Assembly: GCA_963921825.1 (NCBI GenBank) | Contig: OY997589.1 | Span: forward strand, 23,147,482 to 23,211,481 | Source of the DNA: Erodium maritimum | Taxonomy: Eukaryota > Streptophyta > Magnoliopsida > Geraniales > Geraniaceae | Length of the DNA: 64,000 nucleotides | Reading direction: 5' to 3' | Shown: positions 11,428-22,927 of the stretch, in pieces | Layout: the number at the start of each line of letters is the position of its first letter | Numbering within the stretch: position 1 is the first letter of the stretch | The notes under the pieces: generated by a model | Seen by the model: the letters and a program-made list of their open reading frames with translations, nothing else | Database searches by the model: none | What the model was told of the DNA's origin: nothing | Made by a program: the position numbers and the translations under genes

Positions 11428-11945
11428 AGGTTGTAAAAGGCGCTAGGCGCTAGTTGGACGGTGAGGACCCTTAGGCGCTAGGCGGGGATTAGTCGGAGCC
11501 TAGGCGGATTTTATTATTTTTTTATTGTTAATAAATATATATTACATATATATAACAGATATTTAAAATATAAATTATTTTAATTTACAGTGTACAAGGA
11601 AACATATTCTAATTTACACAAGGGTATTATTTCGATTTACCATGAGTTTTATTTTTAATCGAGAAAAAGTTCACAAATGTACAAGAAAACAATAACTAAT
11701 TTCAAATTATGGTCATCACAACACCAAAATCTCATGTAATTATGTTAACACAAAGTATAATTTGTTTTTCTTTTTGGAATCTATATAATATGTGAATTAT
11801 TATATAAATTTTTCAATGTGAAAGTTAAGAATTAAAAATGAAAAAAAAATGGGTCTATCCGCCTAGGCCCTGCGTAGCTCGTCTAGGCGCCGCCCGCATC
11901 TAATCTGTCACACCGCCTCATCCCGCCCGACTTTACCGAGTCGAT
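11428..11945. mobile_element. GGCGCTAGGCG-type MITE-like element
   Basis: The left end reads GTTGTAAAAGGCGCTAGGCG and is followed by further GGCGCTAGGCGG and GCCTAGGCGG motifs. The right end (11850-11945) carries the inverse motifs CCGCCTAGGCCC and GTCTAGGCGCC. The core is AT-rich and non-coding. The arrangement resembles short DNA elements common in dicots. Exact ends and target duplication were not resolved. Confidence 0.5.
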
Positions 11946-12811
11946 GCATTTTATTCATATTGGGCCCTAGCCCACCTTTTACAATACTATGCATGATCTT
12001 GTCGAGGAAGAAGAGAGGAGGCGAAAGAAGTTGACAGTGGCAACAATTTACAGGGAGGGATAGTAGAAACAAGTCTTCGTGGTGAGGAGGATGCTGGAGA
12101 GGGATCAATGGTAAGGAGGACACTTAAGAGGTCTTGGAATATGAGAGATTGCTCGACATAGAAAAAAACGGTAGGGGTCCTTGATGGCGGAGCGGAGAAG
12201 GCTCGTTGGAAAATGGAAACAACGATGGAGGGAAACAACTGCTTTTAGAGAAGAAACAATCAAGGTCTATTTTGGCAAAGAACCAAACTGGACCCTTGAC
12301 CTTGATAATGGTGCTGATGACAGGTTGTATGTACCAACTTTATCCAGCCTCGTCCGCTTGACGGATGAGTGCCTTCCTCCACGATCCTTTTCGACTCATA
12401 TCAGACCGCCTCGCGCCAATGTCAATAGGTGGATGTTTTTGGTATGTAGTTTGCGCGTACAACGCCATAAAGTTATTTTATAATAGTAAAATTTAAAAAA
12501 AATTATTTTATGAAAAAATTATAGATTTTAAAAATGAAATAAGATATAATTTAATAATTAATAAAATATATTATAAAATATAATTGTATTTTTAGAAATA
12601 TATATCCAAGTAATATTTTTTTTCATAAATATAAAATAAAATATGATTTTAATAATTAATAAAACAGGATAAATAATTTTATACAAAATATGAATATGAA
12701 AATTAAAATCATAATTTAATAATTAATAAAATTAAATAAAATAACGTTTTTATGAAATCTATTTTTTTTTCAAAAATTACTTTCATAAAACTTAATCATC
12801 TTTTCAAAAAT
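11946..12811. other. no confident gene; short ORFs only
   Basis: Contains ORFs of 71-100 codons on both strands (for example 12181-12483 plus) that overlap each other and show no recognisable domain, then AT-rich sequence from 12480. I see no supportable gene. Confidence 0.5.
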
Positions 12812-13144
12812 TCAATAGCAACACCATCTAGAAGCAACACCATGGTTCTGAAAAGATTCAGTAGAGTAAAGCAAAGTCATATAAAATTTGTAATCACTTA
12901 ACCATACAATACTTTGTTCCACAATTTGACTCTCACGCCTAGCCAAACCTCTAAAGAGAAGTTTATTCCTTTCCCACCACATATTATAGCAAATACCGAG
13001 CCAAAGAATAAAATCATCAGACGAAAAGAACGAATTCGCCAAGAACAAAAGAGACTTTCCGTCCATCAACACAACATCCTTAGATTTTAGGCGCATATAA
13101 TTACACTCCCATACCCTCTTTGCAAAAGAGCATTTAATTAACAC
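12812..13144 (-). pseudogene. LINE reverse-transcriptase C-terminal fragment
   Basis: A 110-residue open stretch with the pattern of the C-terminal part of plant non-LTR retrotransposon polyproteins: KCSFAKRVWECN (end of the zinc-binding zf-RVT region) and then WLGICYNMWWERNKLLFRG (the W..W..RN..F motif just before an RNase H region). The upstream RT domain and a downstream RNase H domain are both absent, and the surroundings are AT-rich spacer. A dead fragment in minus orientation. Confidence 0.6.
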
Positions 13145-14059
13145 ATAGTATTTGTTCCCTAATAAACATAAAAATATATTTTTGAATTTTAAACTATACT
13201 AGCATCAAAAACAAGTTTATATTATTATAGTATGTATTTTCTCAAATTTTGTTTTTCAAACTCTTATACAAAATTTTAAATCAAACAAGATTATACTACC
13301 AAATTTTACTACCAAAAAGTATTATACTACCAAATTTTTAACACGTGTGTTGTTAAACTAATTCAAATCTGGGTAATTTTTTTGGGAAAATTAATGATTT
13401 ATTACTTCAAAGATAAACACAAACAGAAGGAACAAATGTAAGAACATAGATAGTCTACATGAATTCATTGTACTGGTCCTAGGAATATTGTCACGCCCCA
13501 ATTTCAGTAAACCGAACTCAGGACGCGAACGTTTAAAAAAATAAAACATTTTGAAACCTTTTACATAAATTACTTTAAAATCACCATTTGTTCATCAAAA
13601 ATAATCATTTATAACTTAAAGGTACGTCTCAACAATTGGACAAAATGCAAGGTATACGTCGCTAGACTCAAAAGTAAACTCAGGAACCCGCTCCTAGCTC
13701 TTCAAGCTTCGGAAGCTCACCTAGTCCAACCTGCGACCGGTACCTGTAGGAAAAGCAGCTAGGGGTGAGCGTTCGCTCACCACCACGGATAACAGACTGA
13801 CTACGACATAATTAGCAGACAATGCAGGTAACACCAACAACAACCTCAACACCGGGGATCACTATCCCCAACACAAGTACTCCGACTGACACACACCCAC
13901 TGTTACTTTCCTCAACCGACTCAACACTCGAACACGTAATGTAGACCCGACACAACGATTGACGACATCCTCCAAAGACACGACAGACAACCACGCAACA
14001 CCCAAGATCACAAAGGATCGCACACCAAACAAGATCACAGAGGATCGCATACCAGCTGC

Positions 14060-14455
14060 TCAGTAACCTCCCTCACTCACGCGCTTTGCCGATTCCTGTC
14101 AGGACAGGCGGTCGACCTGTCTCAGTAAACTCTCCCACTCACGCGCTTTGCCGATCCCTATCGAGCCAGGCGGTCGACCTGTCTCAGTAACCTCTCTCAC
14201 TCACGCGCTTCCCTGACACAAAGTCGGGCCAGGCGGTCGACCTGTCTCAGTAACCTCTCTCACTCACGCGCTTTGCCGATCTCTATCGGGCCAGGCGGTC
14301 GACCTATCTCAGTAACCTCTCTCACTCACGCGCTTTGCCGATCCCTATCGGGCCAGGCGGTCGACCTGTCTCAGTAACCTTTCTCACTCACGCGCTTTGC
14401 CGATCCCTGTCAGGCCAGGCGGTCGACCTGTCTCAATAACCTCTCTCACTCAGGT
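14060..14455. repeat. 62-bp minisatellite inside the LTR, about six units
   Basis: Each unit contains CTCACTCACGCGCTTTGCCG, a variable CCTATCGGGCCAGG segment and CGGTCGACCTGTCTCAGTAA. Units are about 62 bp and highly similar. One unit has the CGCTTTGCCGAT block replaced (CGCTTCCCTGACACAAAG). Confidence 0.9.
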
Positions 14456-14525
14456 AACCACAATCACAATCACAAGCAAGTTCAACAAACAGCAACAACA
14501 CAGGTTCAACACTGCATGTCACTCA

Positions 14526-14965
14526 TGGCCACCCAAGACACACCGACACTAACTCACGGGCTCAACAGACCCACGGGCACTCACGACCACCCAAGACACA
14601 CCAACAATAACTCACGGGCTCAACAACCCCACGGGCACTCACGGCCACCCAAGACACACCAACAGTAACTCACGGGCTCAACAACCCCACGGGCACTCAC
14701 GGCCTCCCAAGACACACCAACAGTAACTCACGGGCTCAACAACCCCACGGGCACTCATGGCCACCCAAGACACACCAACAGTAAAGACACGGGTTCAACA
14801 ACCCCACGGGCACTCATGGCCACCCAAGACACACCCACAGTAAAGACAAGAGTTCAACAACCCCACAGGCACTCATGGCCACCCAAGACACCAACAATAA
14901 AACACGGGCTCTCATGGCCACCCAAGACACAACAGTAAAACACGGGCTCTTATGGCCACCCAAGA
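14526..14965. repeat. 58-bp minisatellite inside the LTR, with shorter variant units
   Basis: About six units carry GGCCACCCAAGACACACC, AACAGTAACTCACGGGCTC and AACAACCCCACGGGCACTCA. They are followed by two or three shortened units of about 39 bp that lack the middle segment. Confidence 0.9.
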
Positions 14966-15002
14966 CACAAATTACACAAACAACCTCCGGGCATAACCAA
15001 TA

Positions 15003-15300
15003 CCCCAGCAGTTCTAATATCAACAGTTTCACAATCAACCTCTGGGCATGGTCATATGCCTCCAGTACTCCTAATATCAACAGTTTCACAATCAACCTCC
15101 GGGCATGGTCATATGCCTCCAGTAATTCTAATATCGATAAGTTCACTACTCCTACGACACTACTAAGTGTCACATGAATTTCTAATGTTCGATACGTTCC
15201 CGTATCATACGACACTACCCGGTGTCGCCTGCCTTTCTAATATTCGATAAACTTACTTAACCCACGACACCCCAGTGTCACATGCATTTCTACTGTTAAC
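15003..15300. repeat. two further short arrays in the LTR (57-bp and about 68-bp units)
   Basis: 15003-15140 has two to three units with TCTAATATCAACAGTTTCAC and GGGCATGGTCATATGCC. 15150-15300 has three looser units with ACGACACTAC..GTGTC and TTTCTAAT.TTCGAT. Together with the two preceding arrays, most of the LTR body is tandem repeat. Confidence 0.75.
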
Positions 15301-15780
15301 TTTCCCTAGTCAGGGCCGAGATCCGGCTACTTTTCCCTACCTCGTATGTTTTATCCAAAAGCTAACCAACAAGCTCCGGCGTGATCTCAGTCACTTGCCT
15401 AGCTTTCCTTTCCCTCGGTCTGCAACACGATCTAATAAGACCACAATTTAAATACTTATAAGTTCGCAGACACAAACTAGAATTTAATAAACTTGACGCC
15501 CAAAGGTAACCCTGACAATGTCGATCACTCCCAAACTTCCCAACTACTCGACATCGTCGATAATGGACCCGGAAAAGCCCGATTCGCCCGAGATGGCGAA
15601 TTTGCCCGGGTTTTGGAAACGCCCTTCCGGGGTTCCGAAAATTCCCGTTTTCGTTTCTACGGTCTTAGAATAATATAGACCCGGTCTTCACAATTGAAGC
15701 TATACACCATCGAGAAGAAATTAAAAACCCAAAGGAACCAACCCTAGCTTGATCGATGCAAGTAGGAGTGCTTAAATTCC

Positions 15781-17184
15781 GCTCGGTTTTTAGAAGCTGA
15801 CCATGTAACGTATGAAGAAAGTGCGCTACTTAATCAGGGATCACATTAATTGGTGGAGGAAACCAGTTATTAGATGCTAATCGAGTAGGGGTTGAGACGT
15901 TTTTCCTCACCAATGACCCGTATCCCCGAGTGCAACTCATTTACCTTAGAAATACCATTTCCCAACAATCGTTTGATTCTCACCTGACTCCCCTACAGTT
16001 ACCATGTTGGTAAGGCCAATGCCCTCTTCTAAGTTGAGGCCTTCTTCGGCTCAATACTGATGATAGGATGACAAAAATTCTCTGGCCTTCATGGGAGTTA
16101 ACATCTCCCAGGGTTCCCCTATTGGCCCCAACTAAGCCCTCCCTTACTAACTATGAAGGGCATGTAGGGAAAGTGTTGCATGTCACGCCTAATTGTAGGT
16201 TATGCTGGACGTTGGTCGTTACTCCCATCACTCCTCCCTGAAATTAACCCTCTTCTATCGCTCCATCGGAGAGAGTATGTCAGATGAGCTTATGGATCCA
16301 GGGATATGCTGGAACTTTAAGGGGGAATTTTTTTTTTCAGGGAGGAGCAAGGGTGTTGATCTCGACTGAGATCTGCGAGTACCAGATCTGATTTTGTCTT
16401 CTTCCCTTCGCCTTTCAATTGAACCGTCTCATCTCTCTTCTTCCTGTACATCAATCTTCTTCTCCTCGTCCTCGTTTGGACGAGGCCCATCAATTGGTGT
16501 TGGCCATTTTTGGGATTCTGCCTAACGGCGTGTTTGAAGTTTTGGGGATAGGAATTTGGGGGTTTTGATTAGGTTTGACAGGGTGAGGGGGGGATGTCCT
16601 GGTCGTCCCATTTTTCTGGGTACTAGATATTTGGGGGGGTGTATATTGTGGAGGAATATGGATTCTATTCTGTTTCCGGTTATTTGGGGCCTGACGAGTT
16701 GTGGTTTGGAGCATTTGGATGAGGGAACATCTCGGTTATGCATTGGTGGAGTGGTTTCGGGGCTGGTTTTGGGTGTTGGTGGCATGGTACAGCTTCTGGT
16801 GGTGGTGTGCGTGGGGCTCGTGGGAGGAAGACTTTTCTTGGTACTTTTTTAGTTTTTTTTTAGTTGTTCTGTTTTTTACTGGTTTGCTTCATGTGTGAAA
16901 AATCTGGTATAGGATTGTAGACCATCCTTGTCTCTTGTTGGACTATGGTTAGTTGCCCTTGGTTGGGCTTAGGTTTTGGTTGTTTGATTGTTGGTTTTAG
17001 TTCACTTCAAGGTAGCAAAATCTGGGTTTGCTAGACCTCTGTTTTACCCATTGTTTGGGTTTTGTTCTGGTTTGAGGTGTCTTTTGACATGCTCTGGGTT
17101 GTAATCTGTGGGGTTTCCTCTAGCCTTGTTTTTCACTTTGAAACTTGGTCTTTTATAAAAAAAAATTTGTTGATCTAAAAAAAG
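15781..17184 (+). mobile_element. possible 1.4-kb retroposon
   Basis: Ends in CTTTTATAAAAAAAAATTTG then TTGATCTAAAAAAAG, a LINE-like tail. It is flanked by AGTAGGAGTG (15771-15780) and AGTAGGAGCG (17185-17194), 9 of 10 matching. The size agrees with the better-supported retroposons at 2388 and 9085, and the 3' half is T/G-rich as in those. The 5' half is not clearly related, so two elements may have been merged here. Confidence 0.35.
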
Positions 17185-17194
17185 AGTAGGAGCG

Positions 17195-18800
17195 GTGCGA
17201 ATACTAGGGGAACCGCATGCGAGACGCATGGTGGCTGAACCTTCTAGTTAGTGGTGAACCGCCACGTTCTCGTCGGTTGCAAGAGAAAGATTGAACCCGG
17301 GGATATTAGGTGCTGCATGACTTAGATGGCCACCGTTTAAGTAGAAGATGGGAAAATGATCATACTTCAAATTGGCCCGCACAAGAGAATTCCCGCAATT
17401 TGAGGACCATCGATTGCCTGAGGGGTTCGTTAAGGTTCATTTAGAACATAACCCGAATATTTCTTACCCAATATTGGCCCCATAGGTCACTTTGGACCAT
17501 CACACGCCCTTCTAGGGTGTAACCATAGTAATAGGAGTCGTTTCTGTCATGACTACCGACGGGATATCCCGAGCCTAGGCCCATAGTTGAATACGGTCTA
17601 GTTGAGGCAACGACATCCCCTTTTGTACTGTGAGATTAACGCGGATGCGTAGAGCATGCTCTAAGCACCATGGCTCATCCATATGCATCCTTGGCTTCAT
17701 GGGAGGCTAAGTCCTTGATTACCAGACCACTAGAGGATGAGCCCTATGCCTTCGCGATGACCCGAAGCATAAACTCTTGGTTATAAGACTGGCTAGATAG
17801 AAGACAACCATACATTTCGTAGAAACGAAAGAATGGTCCATCTCGGTGAATGGGACCTCGATATTAGTTTCCTCGTTCGGTTCGATGGAACATGTAGAGA
17901 GGGTGTCCTAAAGGTGATCAAGGTCCGGTGGTGATGCTGGAGGAGGCATGACTGTGATCAACAAGAACATTAATGGAGGTGTGGCCGGACGCAGCGATGC
18001 CACGAGGGTCAGTAGGGGTGATACGGACGAGGTCGACTTCATAATCCTCTTCATTGTAGTCTTTTGGACACGATTATTCCGATCACCAAGGGACATTGCA
18101 GACGATGATATCAATGGCCCCATAGGATTGGATTGGAGCGTCTTCAAGGCCAGAGACTTGAGTTGTAGGACTAGAGAGGTAAGCTATAGTGCTAGAGAAG
18201 GAGGCATGACGATGGTTTGGTTAGCAACAAAGGAAGCTTGGCTTTTGTAGACCGATGAACACATTTAGGCCATATGACATCGTAGGAAGGTCTTGCCAGC
18301 ATAATCAAGACCATCTCGGGAAAGGCCACAAGTGGCAAGACCGTTGGTAGGGGTATGTCGGTAGTAGTCGATGATGACAAAGTGGTGGACAGAGCGAGCA
18401 CATGTAGGGTATCGAGCACTGACCCGGTTCGAGTAGGGCACATGTTCGGCCTTATCTGCCCGAACCCGACCCGATCTTATAACATATATAATAGACTTGA
18501 TTTTGATATTATTGATCATCGAAAAGAAAACTTGAAAGTGGTTACTTTTGGTTGTTTTTTACTTGTTTTTTAAATTGTTGTATGTTGAGACTTGAGCGTG
18601 GAAATTTTTCTAAATTTACATATTTTGGGTTACTTAAATTTACATTGAATTTCTAGTTTTTACTATCTAATTGTTTTTTTTTAAGTTGTAACATGATTCA
18701 TGAATATGTTATTCTATTTTGTAAATTTCCCTTGATTAGATGATTAGTGTCCACAACTTGTTGTCTTATAATTAGCTTTGCATATCAATATGTCGATGTT
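17195..18800. other. degenerate repeat-like sequence, no gene recognised
   Basis: A moderately GC-rich stretch to about 18480 with ORFs of 60-100 codons on both strands and no recognised domain, then AT-rich spacer. Possibly old retroelement sequence. Nothing could be assigned. Confidence 0.4.
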
Positions 18801-18920
18801 AATACTTAGTCATGTCATACTTCACCAACAGTTTTTTATCCAATAATTAGTTTTGCATACAAATATGTTGATATTAATACTTAGTCATGTCAAAATGGAG
18901 TTAAGGTCAAAGGTTTTCGC

Positions 18921-20120
18921 TTGTTTGTGGCACTAGATTGGTTGGAGGCCGGGGGTAGGCGTAGCACGAGACATGGGTCTGTTTGGAGGCCAAAGCTCCC
19001 GGAACCGGTTGTACACAATGTTCAGGATGACTTGGTTAGGCGAGAGGAAGTGGACCGAATCTCCAAAGGCGCCATTGTTTCTCTCAGGTCTGGACTGGCT
19101 TTAGAACAGGTCCGTGAGGAGATGGAGGTCTGCGGAGCAAAAGGAATGGAGGTGAGAAGAATTTGTGGAAATTTTTATATTTTGCTCTGTTCGGACGTTC
19201 TTTTCGCATCCATGCTGCGTGAGACGGAATGGAGATGGTTTATGACGTGGTTTAATGTCTCAAGTTTGGATGGATCCTTAGCATTGCTTGGTGAACAATG
19301 GAGTTGGCTTGTTGTGGATGGTATGCCATATTTTTGTGATGAACAGGTTGTGATGAATCGAGTTATGAATGGGGTGGGCAAGGTAATTACAACTTTACCG
19401 GTTGCTAACAATGATAATTTAGTGGGCTCTGTTTTCACGTTGATTAGAAGGTCGTTTGACAAACCATTCCCACATAATTATGTGCTGCAACTAGGGAATG
19501 ACAGCTTTAAGTTATCACTCCGGGAGGTGGATTCAGCACCGAACTTCAGGGTGCAGACGACCAACTTTGGTTCTCCGACGAACGAATCCGATCCTGTAAC
19601 GGGGAAAGCGAATTTTCAGGATGTAGAGGATTTTTTGAATTCTGAATTTGAATCGCAAATTCCAGCTGTGTCAGTAGATAATGTTTTAGAAGTTGTGGCA
19701 AATAAGGACACTGCAATTGAGGTTGGCGCGATTTCTACAGAGCCCATATTTGCGTCTGGTGCTGTTGAGCCCATTTCAAATCAGTCACAAATTCAACTGG
19801 CTTCTGAATGTTTGGTTAACGCAGAGCAGTATCCTCCTTTATCGATCAATCGCGAAATTTCTCCAAAAAACAAGCATAGACATGTTACGTGCAGGTCAAA
19901 ACAGCTGGCTGCCAGTGGTGCTTCGCCTGTGACTCCGGTTTTCTCAGTTGATAGCACGTCATACTTGATTCAAACCCGTTCCAGAACTCGATCCCTTGAA
20001 AGAGAAAGGGCCAAAGGGGTTAGTAATTCCTATTTCCATGTTCTTAATCCTACTGCTAAAAAGGATGCTTGGAATGTTATTCGGGAATTGAAATTTCAGA
20101 AGTTAAAGAAAAAAGGATAA
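18921..20120 (+). CDS. LINE ORF1 protein, N-terminally truncated
   Basis: 399 codons without a stop. The part from about residue 40 to 230 follows the gag-like DUF4283 pattern of plant LINE ORF1: LVRREEVDRISKGAIVSLRS, then a 'ETEWRWFMTWF..LDGSLALLGEQWSWLVVDGMPYFCDEQVV' type region of which only short pieces are quoted here. The C-terminal part is low-complexity and ends in a basic segment (RELKFQKLKKKG). The usual RRM that precedes this region is missing, consistent with 5' truncation on insertion. A coding frame this long in a defective element suggests recent insertion. Confidence 0.75.
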   Translation: MFVALDWLEAGGRRSTRHGSVWRPKLPEPVVHNVQDDLVRREEVDRISKGAIVSLRSGLALEQVREEMEVCGAKGMEVRRICGNFYILLCSDVLFASMLRETEWRWFMTWFNVSSLDGSLALLGEQWSWLVVDGMPYFCDEQVVMNRVMNGVGKVITTLPVANNDNLVGSVFTLIRRSFDKPFPHNYVLQLGNDSFKLSLREVDSAPNFRVQTTNFGSPTNESDPVTGKANFQDVEDFLNSEFESQIPAVSVDNVLEVVANKDTAIEVGAISTEPIFASGAVEPISNQSQIQLASECLVNAEQYPPLSINREISPKNKHRHVTCRSKQLAASGASPVTPVFSVDSTSYLIQTRSRTRSLERERAKGVSNSYFHVLNPTAKKDAWNVIRELKFQKLKKKG

Positions 20121-20246
20121 TTAGTTGATTCAAATGTTGCTTCTATTACTTTAAATTCTGGTGTTGTTGATTCTATTGTTCCTGTTACGAATTTATCATT
20201 GGAGCCCTCTGCTTCTGTTGAGGGTGTCTCAGGGTCTATCTGAATT

Positions 20247-20595
20247 ATGCGGGTCCTCTCATGGAATGTGAGAAGACTTAATTCCTCTCAGAAGAGACGT
20301 TGTCTGAGAGATTTTGTGTTCAATTTTAGGCCTTTGTTTATTCTGTTGCAAGAAGTTAAGCTTCAATTGGTGGATTATGCTCTTATTCATAGTTTGAGAC
20401 TTCACGGTGGTTGAAGCTTTTATTATATTCCACCTATTGGTTCTACTGGCGGTGTACTTAGCTTATGGCAGGACTCTATCCTGATGGAGGAGGACTCAGT
20501 GGAGGTGGAACCGTGGGTATCTGTTTTATGGTTAGCTGCTCAGAACGCTTTACCTACAGCAGTTTTCTTGGAGGCAAGGGGTGATGGAGTCTGGT
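20247..20595 (+). pseudogene. LINE ORF2 endonuclease fragment
   Basis: Starts with ATG and reads MRVLSWNVRRLNSSQKRRCL, followed by LLQEVKLQ: the N-terminal Asn and Glu motifs of the apurinic-type LINE endonuclease. An in-frame TGA occurs after about 55 codons, and the endonuclease is then cut short by a junction to 3'-region sequence. The rest of the endonuclease and the whole reverse transcriptase are deleted. Confidence 0.7.
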
Positions 20596-21037
20596 GATGT
20601 GCTGTTTGGGAAGATTATGAATCATTACTTTGTTATTTTGTGGCAGTATCGGGCCCTAAGAGTCGACTTTACTGTTGAGGTCTGGTGCAGGAGACCCAGT
20701 TGGTGCATCCGGCCAAGACGGAGGCGGAGTCGGATTAGATCTCTATTATGTTGTTTGTTTGGCAGGATCTGCAGGAGAGATTTTACCGCTCAGGTTCTGC
20801 CTGTTTCTCACCGAGATCCGGCGAGGGCTCTTCGTTGGTCTTGGTGGGACACCTGTTTGGTATTAATCTCTGTTGTAGTATCCTGTCTCTGTTTTCTTGT
20901 GGTTTTTCGGGTCTTGGACCCCTAGCTCATTTATGAGTTCCTTTGTTATCGTTGTTCTCACTGGCATTTTCTTACTTGGAATTGGTTTATTATTAATAAA
21001 AATTTCGAGCTTATAAAAAAAATACTTAGTCATGTCA

Positions 21038-21422
21038 TACTTAACCAACAATTTTTTATCCTATAATTAGTTTTGCGTAGGAATATGTTATGTTGAAACG
21101 GGTAAGGTATTGACCGGGTAATACCTGACCCAATTGGGTAGCAAACATGTAGGGTATTGACCGAATATTGGATATTGGGTATGGAAATCGGCTAGGGTTC
21201 AGGTATCATAAAACCCGACCCACACCCTACCAATTTCAATCCTTAAGCAAGTGGGTGGTTGAGGGTTGCAACGCCATCGAAGACGAGAGGAGACAAGAGA
21301 GGGGCTCTAAGGTTTATTCGAGGATATCTTAAATTTTCTTTTTAATTTGGGCCATTAATTAAACTAAAAGATGGTATTTAACGATTACAATTAAATAACT
21401 CACACATAGGAGTTACAAATAA
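21038..21422. other. spacer with a GGGTA-rich hAT-like remnant
   Basis: After the tandem repeat, 21100-21230 carries repeated GGGTATTGACC / ACCCGACCC motifs like the ends of small hAT elements, then AT-rich sequence. Ends could not be fixed. No gene was seen. Confidence 0.35.
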
Positions 21423-22119
21423 AACAATGATCGATCAATTTTTTTAATAGGAATCGTGCTAGCTCATCTAGGGTTTGTAGTGAACAAAAGAGAAATGGTC
21501 TCTTTCTTAGTAGCTACTGTCACGCCCCAAATCCGGTTTTGACCGGACTCGAGACGTGAATTAAGAATAATAATTAAATAGTAAATAAAAAGAAATTTAA
21601 TAACGCAATCTCCACGAAAAACTTAATTCAAAAACCAAAGTTAAGAGTCAACCTCTCGTTCCAATAGAATAACAGAAAATATAGTTTGATACAAAGGCAG
21701 TACGTCTCTAAACCATAAAATCTCCCGAAACCTCAAGGAGCTCCCGAGCGCTGAGACCACCTCTAGGTCTACTCATCAAGGGAACCTATACAAACAGTAA
21801 ACATGAAGGGGGTGAGCTTACGCTCAGTAGGAAAAAGTAGTAAAGTAAAACGAACCCCCGCTTTTACAACAAAAGTTCCGATTAGTGCGATTATCCAAAA
21901 GCCACCATAATCAGAGATCAACAAGAATTGCAATGTTTAATAAAACAGTAACTCAAAGGAGATTAACGGGGAAACGGTTTATTCACCAATAGAACCAACT
22001 AAGGAAACACATGGGTACTGGAATATAGATGATTAAAACAGCTAGACTTCTATCCACACACAAGCCAACACATCGTACCGGAATGCCCCTTGGTCACGAT
22101 GGGACATATCACCGGGCTC

Positions 22120-22560
22120 CCAGAAATATTCCCATAAGGAACACATATCGTCGGGGCTCCCGGAAACGTCTCCAAAGGAACACAAATTATCTGGGTGAAA
22201 CGAGACATCCTCCCGGAAATGTCCCCGAAGGGACACATATCATTGGGGTGAAACAGGTCTCTCCGGAACACGTAGCATCGGAGTGAAATAACAAAATACA
22301 ATGCCAAAATATCCCTCGGCCTAGGTCTTCCCGGAACACACATCGTGGCAAACAAATAATACAAATACCGGAATGCTCATCGCTCCTCCCGGAATTCACA
22401 TCGGGGTAAACACTATACCGGAATGCTCATGGGTCTTCCCGGAATTCACATCGGGGTACAAATACGACACCTCGTGCCAAAACACAACCCGTCGGCCTAG
22501 GTACTACCCTACACCGACATTCCCCTCGGTGTAGGTACCATACCGGAACACAACTCCTTT
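22120..22560. repeat. irregular tandem units in the gypsy LTR
   Basis: Repeated CTCCCGGAA(AC/AT)...GGGTGAAAC and ACCGGAATGCTCATCG / CCCGGAATTCACATCGGGGT segments, spaced 45-60 bp with much variation. This is the counterpart of the cleaner minisatellites in the LTR at 13489. Confidence 0.6.
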
Positions 22561-22927
22561 TGGAACACACACCAAGAGAATAACACGCATCATAATGTCA
22601 TAGTTCAACCACGGCTTTCCAAGCCCAACAATCGTATCACAACACGCCACATAGAACTCATATTATCAACCAAGCTCACCGACATAACTTACCAAACATG
22701 TCCCATCGGTCTATCACTCACCCGATCATACCACAAGTCACAATCACATAATCACAATCAAACATTCACTCAATCAATCATAACACGGATCAACCATTCA
22801 CATTACAATCATCACAATTCATCTAGTTTAATATGACTCTTGTATTATCCAAAGAATGAAACATGCATCGGCATTTGAGCCAGTTGAACACAATCACAAT
22901 CAATCCTAAGGCTCGTCATGGCCTTTC

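Larger units (their letters stand above)
13489..15693. mobile_element. gypsy-type LTR (family of the 21518-27349 copy)
   Basis: Begins TGTCACGCCCCAATTTCAGT, closely like the LTR at 21518 (TGTCACGCCCCAAATCCGG), and ends near GGTCTTCACA, comparable to GGTTCTTACA at the end of the second copy. Both copies contain a GTACGTCTC..AGGAACC-like segment and then a GGGTGAGC..GCTCA motif. No internal gypsy coding region adjoins it and the flanks (AATAT / ATTGA) do not match, so this is either a solo LTR with decayed duplication or a broken element. The transcription direction is not established. Confidence 0.55.
18894..21020 (+). mobile_element. internally deleted LINE (LINE-A), 17-bp target duplication
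   Basis: Perfect duplication AATACTTAGTCATGTCA at 18877-18893 and 21021-21037. The element holds an ORF1, the first part of the ORF2 endonuclease, then a 3' region ending in AATTTCGAGCTTATAAAAAAA. The reverse transcriptase is absent, so it cannot move unaided. It is 5' truncated: ORF1 begins only about 30 bp from the left duplication and lacks the RNA-binding N-terminus seen in related elements. Confidence 0.9.
18761..21093. repeat. 76-bp tandem repeat split by a LINE
   Basis: Units carrying AATACTTAGTCATGTCATAC, TTTTTTATCC.ATAATTAG and TTTTGC...AATATGTTG lie at 18801-18876 and 18877-18893 (interrupted), and resume at 21021-21093. A partial unit precedes at 18761. The LINE at 18894-21020 sits inside the array. 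Confidence 0.75.

Noticed and set aside
15694-15780. Primer-binding site after the LTR at 13489-15693, suggesting a full gypsy element
   Set aside because: The following bases do not resemble a usual tRNA-primer site and no gag or pol follows.
16490-16898. Glycine- and valine-rich ORFs on both strands
   Set aside because: T/G-rich retroposon-like sequence, overlapping frames, no domain.
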